DNA from: Rhizobiaceae bacterium
GTDB taxonomy: Bacteria; Pseudomonadota; Alphaproteobacteria; Rhizobiales; Rhizobiaceae
Assembly (NCBI GenBank): GCA_019635755.1
Contig: JAHBYW010000009.1
Location: 1-64,000, forward strand
Direction: 5' to 3'
Length of the DNA stretch: 64,000 nucleotides
The position numbers were made by a program, and so were the translations under genes. Below, piece by piece: positions 18,101 through 25,530 of the stretch. The notes under the pieces are model-generated. The model saw nothing but the letters and a program-made list of their open reading frames with translations. It was not told the origin of the DNA and searched no databases. Position 1 is the first letter of the stretch; each line of letters begins with the position of its first letter.

Positions 18101-19297
18101 CTCGTGGCTGATGTCGATCAGCGAGCCGTCGCGGATCTCCTGATCGAGCGGCGGCCGAAGGAAATTGGTGTCGGGGGAGCGGAACGCGTCGAGAATCTCC
18201 AGCACCTGCTCCGGCCGCGCGCCGGTGACGGCGACGAGCTCGGCGAAGGAGCGCGGACGCCGCACGGCGTCGGCGAGGCTGGAGCCGGTCACCAGCGCCC
18301 GGAAGACGTGCCGCACGTAGGGCCGCGAGGATTCCTTCAGGCCGGCGATCACCTCGGCCGCGTGCTGCTCGATGGCCCCCTGCAACTCGCCGATGTCGAC
18401 ATAGTCCTGGAGCCTCAGCACCAGCCGCTCGGCGCCGTCGCGCCGGGCCGCCAGCTGCCACAGCCGGCTGAGCACATGCTGCATCAGCGGCAGCTGGTCG
18501 GCCTGCCGCGACAGCCGCTGCAGCTGCGAGCTCTCGCGGTCCGCCTCCCACGGCGCGAAGCCGGCGAGATCGTTCAGCAGCCGCGTGACCAGGGCCGGCT
18601 CGATGGCGAAGCCCATCACGCCGGCCGGCCCCTCGATCGCCTGGCGGCATTCGTCGCGGGTCATGCGCCGCGCCAGGTAGAGGCCGTCGTTGATCTGCTC
18701 GGCGAGCCCGGGGATCAGAGCGCAGGCGCCGAGATACTCGGAGCGCATCGTGATCGTCACGTGGATGCGCGGATTGTTGCGCGTGCTCTCGAGCAACAGG
18801 GCCGCGAACGCCTCGGCCTGCTCGCGTCCGGCATAGTTGCTGTAGCGGAACAGCTCCTCGAACTGGTCGACGAGCAGCAGGATGTTCTGGTCCTGCGGCA
18901 GGTTGCCGTCCGCCAGCCATTCCACGATGGCGAGCGGGCCGCGGCCCAGGAACGCCTCCAGCAGGTCGACCTCGGTCTCGCCCGGCTCACCGCCACGAGC
19001 GGCGGTGAGCAGCGCGAGCGCAAGGTTGCGCAGCGGGTTTTCGCCCGGATGGCACTCCACGATCGTCCAGCGCGAGCCGGCCGCCGCGTAGAGGCCAAGC
19101 TCGAGCGCGTCGAGCAGCCCGGTCCGCACCAGCGAGGATTTGCCGCTGCCCGACGTGCCCAGGACCGCGAGGAACCGCGTCGCGGCCAGGCGGTCGATCA
19201 TCTCGTTGACCGAGCCCTCGCGGCCGAAGAAGAGGTCGGTCTCGTCGCGCGCATAGGCGCGCAGCCCCGGATAGGGCAGACGCCGCCCTTCCATCAT
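15125..19297 (-). CDS. nSTAND1 NTPase-WD40 repeat protein
   Basis: A 1390-residue protein. The N-terminal ~450 residues are a novel-STAND NTPase ('YPGLRAYARDETDLFFGRE' entry motif, P-loop VLGTSGSGKSSLVR, Walker B NILLLVDQFEELF). A winged-helix-like part follows ('DGSLIDISHESLIRQW'). One transmembrane segment lies near 502-522, then an Ala/Glu-rich coiled coil to ~600. From ~665 to the end about fourteen WD40-type blades are visible (SPDGKLLATSAMDGTLRLWD and relatives), enough for two propellers. STAND proteins with WD40 sensors are switches that oligomerise on ligand binding. The ATG at 19297 overlaps the TIR gene's stop by four bases (ATGA), implying coupled synthesis. Confidence 0.9.
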   Translation of the reverse strand: MMEGRRLPYPGLRAYARDETDLFFGREGSVNEMIDRLAATRFLAVLGTSGSGKSSLVRTGLLDALELGLYAAAGSRWTIVECHPGENPLRNLALALLTAARGGEPGETEVDLLEAFLGRGPLAIVEWLADGNLPQDQNILLLVDQFEELFRYSNYAGREQAEAFAALLLESTRNNPRIHVTITMRSEYLGACALIPGLAEQINDGLYLARRMTRDECRQAIEGPAGVMGFAIEPALVTRLLNDLAGFAPWEADRESSQLQRLSRQADQLPLMQHVLSRLWQLAARRDGAERLVLRLQDYVDIGELQGAIEQHAAEVIAGLKESSRPYVRHVFRALVTGSSLADAVRRPRSFAELVAVTGARPEQVLEILDAFRSPDTNFLRPPLDQEIRDGSLIDISHESLIRQWRSLSAWFAEESEFGARWLRLVEAEDRHAKGQESLLGGLTLANLADWWDREKPNAAWAAGHGGRYDRVSAFLEESRRAEEAAAERERVRAEKQRTSLRRRSAIYFVLAVFSAATAVYGFYQARQALAAKADADGARVAAERAALEAEKAKLEAEEQRAIAEQNAEDAQEAQTRAEQQEQAALDAARQAEEQKRIANTNQSRALASLSQLELSQTRSADSLKLALASWPRAGDMEGPQLVSSTEALSLALPDFRAKVMFPRADYGLYTAALSPDGKRLALALWDNTVRIWDAESGRELRVLAGHTTPVTDIVFSDDGKHIVTVAGYHMSVYYQDDYTPRLWDIETGTSVELSGHTNAVTAVDRSPDGKLLATSAMDGTLRLWDMATGAPLLSLSDTDAVMSVKFSADGRYLAAGNWPGVGKVWKIDAAAPRADLVATTTALSEPIRWLAISPDGTTLALAGSYGYRVAVWDIPSDTVVTNFTANGVVNAGSFSPDAKLLALATTSGLSVYDTENWADTGKFQTDAYYYGGDKVEFSPDGARLLASSGSTTTIWNVAAGTPAAKLDSYGTVTAARFAVDGRLALTASTDGTARLWDGTLGTAIGLFEPAEALIAIPGDDQPELRAFVPATVAYLTMHSGEVSSVAMSADGRTAFTASPADGRIGRVDLSSGAAMADAWVSGETLATIALSPGGTHAALVARNSRMSLLDVATGTTRPLDTGQVRPVDLGSNFSPRFSADGRFLAGRKNIGEFRLWDAKTGDVIADVPGPVKNVVSVGVSRDGGRLVVAAASPSRLLVWDFAARAWVNDIRVQTLAPTFAEFSPDGNFVLLATRQDGVEVWDLRTSNRVQTVGTRYQDYEVGTGSGYFNVAYSPSGDRFVAGTDGLASLHDGATWARLSNAGRALTRDGILRSAAFSEDSKHLALGYSDGTLQIVDISRLEQGDAFAVACERLGPDTALADIQARYRLGELLPICGASPPIAVDPARLQ

Positions 19298-20727
19298 TGC
19301 TGGAGCCCGTCGATCAGTTCGAGGATCGGCGTGACCTTCCAGTCCTCGAAGGCGGGGACGCGCGTCAGGCCCTTGAAGCTGACGCCGAGATCGTCGGGCT
19401 TGCCCTCCGGCGGGCCGACCAGCACCGCGACGACGCGCGCCTTGGCGCCTGGACGCAGCTTGCTGAAGAATTTCAGCTGCTGGCGGACCCACGCCTCCGG
19501 CGCGCGGCCGTAGAGGAACACCAGCACGTCGCTGTCGGTCAGGTGCTCCTTGAGATCCTCGTGGAATTCCGCGGCGTTGCGCTGGTACATCGGGATCACG
19601 GCGGTCATGTCGCGCGCCGCGAACTCGTCACGCACCATCTTGGCGACCTCGTAGTCGCTCTCGTCGGCATTGATGAAGACCAGCGTCTGCGGCGGCGGCA
19701 GCGGCCGCGGTTCGGTGCGCGGGATCTCCAGCCGTCGCCGGACGTCGGCCTTGAAGCTCTCGAGGCCGCTGGCAATGACGTCGGCATCGTTGAGGATCGC
19801 CAGATGGTCGGCATCGGCGACCGTCGACAGGTCGAGGTCCGGCCGGCGCCACAGCATGGTCGGCACCCGCGCCTGCCGGGCCGCGTCGAACTGCGCGCGG
19901 GCATAGCCGAGCGGCAGGTCCGGCGGCCGGCGGCCGCCGCGCGGCCCCAGCAGGTGGACATAGAGACTGGCGTCGCGGAGATCGTCCTGGACCGCGGCGA
20001 CGAACTGCTCGCCGCCCTGCGGATAGTCGGCCCGCGGGATGACGAGGTAGCCGAACTGCTCGAGGTAGCGCTGCACCTGCAGCCGGTCCTCCTCGAGGTC
20101 GTCGGTGGTCTGGGCAAGGAAGACGACGCCCTTGTTGCGCCGCGCCGTGTCGTCGACGATCGCCTCGGCGAGCGCGCCGATCTCCTTGCGCGCGTTGAGC
20201 GCGACGAGTTGGGTGCGGATCTGCTGCGCGAGGTCGTGGATACGGTTGCGGTAGGGCCCGCTGCCATCGGGCATGAGCGGGATGGGGGTCGAGGAATGCG
20301 GCTCGTCCGTCTCCCAGAACTTGGCACGCTTATGCATGCTGAGCGGTTCCGGGTACTCGTCACCGTCCTGCAGCGGCAGGAACTCGACGGCGAACAGCCG
20401 CTTCAGGTCGTCGGCGCTGGAGGCGAAGGTGGACAGTTCCTTGCGCGTCCAGTCCCGCATCGCATAGGCCGGCGAGGCGAGCGCGACGAACACGGCGGAC
20501 TTGGCGGCGGCGTCGAGCAGTTCGGGCAGCCGGTGGTTAGCGCCCAGGCTGTTGTGATCGAAATAGATCTTGAGCGAGTCCGGGCCGCCGAGGCGCGAAT
20601 GCAGAGCGCTCTGCAGCCGTGCGACGAATTCCGAAACCCAGCCGCGGCCCGTCGGCATCTTCTCGGAATCGTCGACGTGCGCGTAGCTTATGAAAAGATC
20701 GTACTCAAACCCTGTCGTGAATGCCAT
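19294..20727 (-). CDS. Multi-TIR-domain protein
   Basis: A 477-residue protein with three TIR-like segments. The first (~1-150) is a clear TIR domain: 'YDLFISYAHVDD', 'IYFDHNSLGANHRLPELLDA' and 'WTRKEL', which includes the Glu position used by TIR NADases. The second (~200-310: 'GVVFLAQTTDDLEEDRLQVQ', 'ASLYVHLLGPRGG') and third (~345-470: 'TLVFINADESDYEVAKMVRD', 'SDVLVFLYG') are TIR-like Rossmann-type repeats of less certain activity. TIR domains either assemble signalling complexes or degrade NAD. The stop overlaps the ATG of the nSTAND1-WD40 gene, so the two probably form one effector-sensor pair. It is divergent from the Crp-like gene, with 216 bases between starts. Confidence 0.85.
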   Translation of the reverse strand: MAFTTGFEYDLFISYAHVDDSEKMPTGRGWVSEFVARLQSALHSRLGGPDSLKIYFDHNSLGANHRLPELLDAAAKSAVFVALASPAYAMRDWTRKELSTFASSADDLKRLFAVEFLPLQDGDEYPEPLSMHKRAKFWETDEPHSSTPIPLMPDGSGPYRNRIHDLAQQIRTQLVALNARKEIGALAEAIVDDTARRNKGVVFLAQTTDDLEEDRLQVQRYLEQFGYLVIPRADYPQGGEQFVAAVQDDLRDASLYVHLLGPRGGRRPPDLPLGYARAQFDAARQARVPTMLWRRPDLDLSTVADADHLAILNDADVIASGLESFKADVRRRLEIPRTEPRPLPPPQTLVFINADESDYEVAKMVRDEFAARDMTAVIPMYQRNAAEFHEDLKEHLTDSDVLVFLYGRAPEAWVRQQLKFFSKLRPGAKARVVAVLVGPPEGKPDDLGVSFKGLTRVPAFEDWKVTPILELIDGLQQ

Positions 20728-20943
20728 TCACGCGCCCACCAGCAGCCGATCCATGGCCCTTTTTCAATGCTAGACCATCAGGCGCGGGCCCGCAAAGCCA
20801 TATCTCGGCCCCGCCGCCGGACGGCATCGCTTCTGTCGCCGAAATACAGCGGAAGTTTGCGCATCGCCGCACAAACCCGGCTTTCGATGCGCTATAGACA
20901 GCCGAGCACAAGGACCGCGTGACGGGTCGCCACCGAAAGCCAC

Positions 20944-23544
20944 ATGGACAAGTTCAAACAGCTCCGGGACTATCCGATCTTCAGGCCGCTGTCGGACGAT
21001 GCGGTGCTGAAGCTCGCCGCCGCCTCGAAGGTGCGGCGGCTTCGGCAGGGCGACGAGGCCTCGCTCTACGCCGCCGGGGACGCTTCGGCGGGCGTCTACC
21101 TGCTGGCCCGCGCGGATGCTGGCAAGACCGCGGCGCGGCTGCAGGTCGAGTTCGGTGCAGTCGCCGGCCAGCCGACCGCGGTCGGCTACCGGCTCCTCGA
21201 CGGCGCCATGGCTGGCGATGTCGAGTTCATCCAGGGCGGCATGAACGCGGCCATGCCGGCCCGCGTCGCGACGGCGAGGCTGATCGCCGACGCGACCGTG
21301 ATCGAGATCCCTGCAAAGGCGCTGGTCGAGGCCGTCAGGGGCGCGCCCGACGTCGGCCGCCTCATGGCGCGTGAGGTCGCCACGCGGCTGACGGAGCTGC
21401 TCGGCGCCCAGGCGACCCGCCGCGGCATCCATGCGGACGTCCGCTTTGCGCGCGACCTCCTGGCGCAGCTGGACGATTTCGGGCGCGTCGCCGCCAACAA
21501 GGGAACGTTCCAGCGCGAGCTGAAGCGGGAGACGCTGGCGAAGAATCTCGGCGTCGCGCGGCGCACGCTGTCGCAGAATATCTCGGACTGGTCGGCGCGC
21601 GGACTGATCGAGGACCAGCCGCTCGGCATTCCCGACCTGGAGCGGGTCAGGACGATCGCGGCCTTCGGCGAGGACGACCCGGCCGACAGCCTCGACGCTG
21701 CGCTGAGGCGGCTCGACGCGCTGGTGGCGGCACGCGCCGACGCCCGCGCCAGCCATGCCGCAGCCGACATCCTGGCCGTGTTTCCCGGCAATCCCGTCGC
21801 ATCCTACGGCCTTGCGCTCGTGTCGGTGCGAACCGGCGCCACCGCGCAGGCGCGCGCCATCCTCGCGGCACCGGCCTTCGCCTGGGACGGGTCGATGGCC
21901 TCGCTGAAGGAGAGGCTGCGCGAGGCGTGGCGCGCTTCGCTCTCCAGCCGCGCCGGGCCATTGCGCGGCGAGGACATCGACGTCGAAAGCGAGCTCGACG
22001 CCCTGCTCGCCGAACGGCTGGTCACGCTTGCCATCGACGTCGGCGCGCTGCATGCCCGCCTCGCCAAGGACGAGGCGGGCGAGACCGACCCAGGGTCGGC
22101 CGAGAGCCGCGTCCGGGCCGCGGCCTCGGCGCGCCTCTACGCGGAGGTGCACGCTGCGCATCCAAGCCACTACTGCGCGGTGAATGCGGCGACCATGTAC
22201 CTGCTGGCCGACGACCCCGGCGCAGCGGAGCGGCTGGCAAAGGAGGCATCCCGACTGGCCGCCCGCGAGGCGCCGAACTACTGGGCGACGGCCACCGTCG
22301 GCGAGGCGGCGCTGGTCACCGGCGACCGTGCTGCGGCGCGAAAGGCCTTCGGCAAGGCGATGACGCTCGCCGACCGCGACCTGGCGAAGGTAGCATCGAC
22401 GCGGCGCCAGCTGAAGCTCATCGAGCGGTTCGCCGGCCGCGACGTCGCGGGCGAGCTGGCCGCCATCGACGGCGGCGACCCGGTCGTGTTCAGCGGCCAC
22501 CTGCTCAAGGCGGGCGATGCCACCCCGGACGGCCTGGTCGAGGCCGAGCGCCAGATTGCCCAGGGGATCGACCGCTGGATGGCCGAACACAGGATCGCCG
22601 GCGCCTACACCGCGCTGGCCTGCGGCTCAGACATCATCTTCGCCGAGCGCGTCCTCGCCGCCGGGATTCCGCTGCACATCGCGCTGCCCTTCTCGATCGA
22701 CCGCTTCCGCGACGCCTCCGTGACGATCGGCAACGGCCCGGGCGTCAAGACGGACTGGGTCAAGCGCTACCAGGACTGCCTCGACGGAGCGTCCAGCGTC
22801 ACCGAACTGTGGGCTCACGACATCCCGCGCGGGCAGACCGACTTCCATTTCATGAGCTGCAGCCGCTATTTGTCGGGCGAGGCGATCATGGCCGCGCACA
22901 TCCTGTCTGCGCAGCCCCGGATGCTGGCGGTGCTGCACGCGAACGCTCCCGAGACACTGGCCGGCACGCGCCGGGCGCACGCCGCCTTCGCCGAGCTGGG
23001 ATTCCAGACGGACGTGATCCCCTCGCCCATCCTGCGCAAGCCGCCTGCGCCGCCCGGCCAGCCGAGCGTCGACCCGTTCGCGCCCGTCATCTTCGCCTTC
23101 GCGCGGTCGCAGGCGGACAACGCCGGGCTCGACCGCCTGCTGCAGCGAAACGGCTTCGCATCAAGGCTGATGCGCGACCGCCGCCTCGCGGGGCACATCG
23201 TGCCGCGCGACATGGACGAGGCGGTGGCGGTGGCGGCGGAACTCGCCCGCGAGGCTGCCGCCGCCTCCATCCCGATCCGCATCATCGCGGACTTCGGGCC
23301 CGTCCTCAACAGCAGTGGCGCGGTGGAGCTGAACGAACTTCTGCGCCTGGAAGCGGCCGGCGACATGACGGCGGTCGCGGTGGGCGACATCTTCGCCACG
23401 TCGGCCTTCGTGATGCAGTCGCTGTCGCGCGGCGCCTCCCCGGCGCGCTACACGCAGATTTCGGTCGCCATCGAGACCGACAATCCCGCGGCGGCGCCGA
23501 GCTTCCATGGCGCCCGACAAATATACAAGGTCGGCCAAATATAG
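20944..23544 (+). CDS. Crp-like regulator fused to TPR and SLOG-like domains
   Basis: An 866-residue fusion. Residues ~1-150 resemble a cyclic-nucleotide-binding domain ('YPIFRPLSDDAVLKLAA' entry, a degenerate phosphate cassette near 'ARVATARL'). A Crp-type helix-turn-helix follows at ~197-226 ('ETLAKNLGVARRTLSQNISD'). Residues ~260-520 are TPR-like helices resembling the DUF4071/TRAFs-binding type. The C-terminal ~300 residues contain 'ALACGSDIIFAERVLAAGIP' and 'HIALPFSIDRF', which resemble the SLOG-like nucleotide-sensor domain of TPR/cyclase-associated proteins. This suggests a transcription factor reading a nucleotide signal at both ends. It faces away from the TIR-STAND operon and could control both directions. 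Confidence is high for the gene, moderate for the C-terminal domain. Confidence 0.8.
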   Translation: MDKFKQLRDYPIFRPLSDDAVLKLAAASKVRRLRQGDEASLYAAGDASAGVYLLARADAGKTAARLQVEFGAVAGQPTAVGYRLLDGAMAGDVEFIQGGMNAAMPARVATARLIADATVIEIPAKALVEAVRGAPDVGRLMAREVATRLTELLGAQATRRGIHADVRFARDLLAQLDDFGRVAANKGTFQRELKRETLAKNLGVARRTLSQNISDWSARGLIEDQPLGIPDLERVRTIAAFGEDDPADSLDAALRRLDALVAARADARASHAAADILAVFPGNPVASYGLALVSVRTGATAQARAILAAPAFAWDGSMASLKERLREAWRASLSSRAGPLRGEDIDVESELDALLAERLVTLAIDVGALHARLAKDEAGETDPGSAESRVRAAASARLYAEVHAAHPSHYCAVNAATMYLLADDPGAAERLAKEASRLAAREAPNYWATATVGEAALVTGDRAAARKAFGKAMTLADRDLAKVASTRRQLKLIERFAGRDVAGELAAIDGGDPVVFSGHLLKAGDATPDGLVEAERQIAQGIDRWMAEHRIAGAYTALACGSDIIFAERVLAAGIPLHIALPFSIDRFRDASVTIGNGPGVKTDWVKRYQDCLDGASSVTELWAHDIPRGQTDFHFMSCSRYLSGEAIMAAHILSAQPRMLAVLHANAPETLAGTRRAHAAFAELGFQTDVIPSPILRKPPAPPGQPSVDPFAPVIFAFARSQADNAGLDRLLQRNGFASRLMRDRRLAGHIVPRDMDEAVAVAAELAREAAAASIPIRIIADFGPVLNSSGAVELNELLRLEAAGDMTAVAVGDIFATSAFVMQSLSRGASPARYTQISVAIETDNPAAAPSFHGARQIYKVGQI

Positions 23545-23634
23545 GTCGACAAAGCGCCGGATTCGTCCTTTCGATTGGGGACGGGCAAGACGATTGGGTC
23601 GCCTCCTCGGGCACGCGACACGGGCAGGGCAACG

Positions 23635-25530
23635 ATGCGGGTCGAACACTATGCAGCCAATGCAGGCGCCGGCGCGCACAGCGCCGCCTTCGTCCGCCTG
23701 ACGCCGCTCGACCCGAAAGGTGGCGCCACGCAGACCGACTTCGCGCCGGAGATCGACACAATCCTCATCGGCCGCGATGCTGCCTGGACCCGTGACCCGG
23801 CCACGGCCCGCAAGGAGGGCCGGTTCATCTATCCCGACGACGCCGCTCTGGTCGGCGGCCGCCACCTGCTCCTCAAGCGCGAGCCGAGCGGCAGCTGGAG
23901 CGCATACTCGCAGCGGCCGGAGGACGGGAACCGGCGCTATGCCGCGCTGATCGAGCATACGGGGCTGCTGGGGCGGACGTGGCTCGAACCTGTCGAGGGC
24001 AAGGAGGACCTTCATTCCGGCGCGATCCTGCGGCTCGGCAACCGTGAGGGGCCAAGGCTTCGCTTCGATATCGTCGGCGCGCCGAAGCGCCTCGCCGGCG
24101 CTGTGACCGAGGACCAGTGGAAGTGGCTGACGCAGCGCCAGCGCCTGCGGCGCCTGACCGCGACCGTCGCGGGGCTCGCGGCGGTGACGGTGATCGGGCT
24201 GTCGTCCCTCGGCTTCTTCACCGCCGACCTGCACGGGCGCGTCGTTCAGCTCGGCGGAGAGGTCGCCGGCCTGCGCGAGGACTTCCGCGACGAGATCGAC
24301 GAGAAGATTGCCGCCGCGCAGAAACCGACGCCGGATTTCAGCGTCGAGGTGCGCAACATGCTGCGCGACGCGGCCCATGTGATCAAGGTGAGGAACGGCG
24401 ACAGCTACACGGCCATCGCCACCGCCTGGCCGGTGTCGCCGACCCAGATCGTCACCAACGCGCATGTCGCGACGCAGGTCGGCGACCGCGACATCGTGGT
24501 GTGCAAACCGTTCGTCGAGAACGTCTGCTACGAGGTCGTCGGCGGGCCTCGCTTGCATCCAGCCTATGACGACTTCAAGTCGTACCTGGAGGCAAACCGC
24601 TATGGCGTCAGGGACGGCGAGGAGTTCAGGGAATCCTCGTTCCCCGGCGCCTATGACCTGGCCGTCTACGATCTCGCGCCCGGTTCCGACGCCGGTCCGA
24701 CACTGAGCCTCGCGACGCCGGAGGAGCTGTCGAAGCTCAACGTCGGCGACCCGGTCGCCTTCGCGGGTTACCTGCTGCGGGACGTCGACGATGCTCAGGA
24801 TGCGCAGGGCGCGATTCCGACGCCGCACCTGCAGTTCGGCACGGTGAGCGCAATGACCAACTTTTTCATGTTCGCGGCCGACGGCAACCCGCAGCGCGGG
24901 CAGCTCGTCCACACCAGCATCCCGGTGACGGGCGGTGCCAGCGGCGGGCCGGTGATCAACAGCGACGGCAAAGTCGTTGCGATCCTCAGTTCCGGGACGG
25001 TGTCGTCCGGTTCAGCCGGCACCGACGGGCCGGCGCCGAGCGCGGTCCTCGTCAACTACGCGCAGCGCGTCGACCTGCTGTCCGCCTTCATGTCGGCCGA
25101 CGAGACCGCCACGCAGGCCATCCGCGACGGGGAGCGGACCTATTGGGACGAGCAGGTCAAGCGCTTCGTCAACTATCACGCCTACCTGCTGAGCCGGATG
25201 GAGAAGCCGGACGTCTACGACGCCCGGAAGCGGACGCTGGCGCCGTGGCTGTCGCTGACGGAAGACGTGGCCGCGCAGCACGACGTGACCCTCGTCCAAT
25301 ACTCGCTGGAAAAGGGCCGCCGCTATCGTTTTCTTGCGTATGCGATGACCGACGACACGGTGGAGCTCAAGGTGGAGTTCGACAACCAGAAGGCCAAGCA
25401 ATCCGACATCGCGCGCGGGGTGACGGTTGATTTCGTGCCCAAGCAGGACGGAGTGGCGACTGTCACCGTCAGCACCTCCAGCCGCGAGCAGACCAGCTTC
25501 GAGCTGGTCGTCTACCGGTCCGAGGACTGA
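23635..25530 (+). CDS. FHA-like, membrane-anchored trypsin-like protease
   Basis: A 631-residue protein. Residues ~25-145 look like an FHA phosphopeptide-binding fold ('DTILIGRD', then 'ALVGGRHLLLKREPSGSW', and 'HSGAILRLGN'). One transmembrane segment lies at ~176-199. A trypsin-like protease domain follows with H277 (TNAHVATQ), D341 (AYDLAVYDL) and S436 (GGASGGPV), so the catalytic triad is complete. The C-terminal ~130 residues look like a beta-sandwich. The topology implies a cytoplasmic FHA and a periplasmic protease. It starts 90 bases after the Crp-like gene on the same strand, and its 3' end overlaps that of the kinase gene by 19 bases. ATG at 23635 chosen because the domain starts directly after it. 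Confidence 0.85.
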   Translation: MRVEHYAANAGAGAHSAAFVRLTPLDPKGGATQTDFAPEIDTILIGRDAAWTRDPATARKEGRFIYPDDAALVGGRHLLLKREPSGSWSAYSQRPEDGNRRYAALIEHTGLLGRTWLEPVEGKEDLHSGAILRLGNREGPRLRFDIVGAPKRLAGAVTEDQWKWLTQRQRLRRLTATVAGLAAVTVIGLSSLGFFTADLHGRVVQLGGEVAGLREDFRDEIDEKIAAAQKPTPDFSVEVRNMLRDAAHVIKVRNGDSYTAIATAWPVSPTQIVTNAHVATQVGDRDIVVCKPFVENVCYEVVGGPRLHPAYDDFKSYLEANRYGVRDGEEFRESSFPGAYDLAVYDLAPGSDAGPTLSLATPEELSKLNVGDPVAFAGYLLRDVDDAQDAQGAIPTPHLQFGTVSAMTNFFMFAADGNPQRGQLVHTSIPVTGGASGGPVINSDGKVVAILSSGTVSSGSAGTDGPAPSAVLVNYAQRVDLLSAFMSADETATQAIRDGERTYWDEQVKRFVNYHAYLLSRMEKPDVYDARKRTLAPWLSLTEDVAAQHDVTLVQYSLEKGRRYRFLAYAMTDDTVELKVEFDNQKAKQSDIARGVTVDFVPKQDGVATVTVSTSSREQTSFELVVYRSED

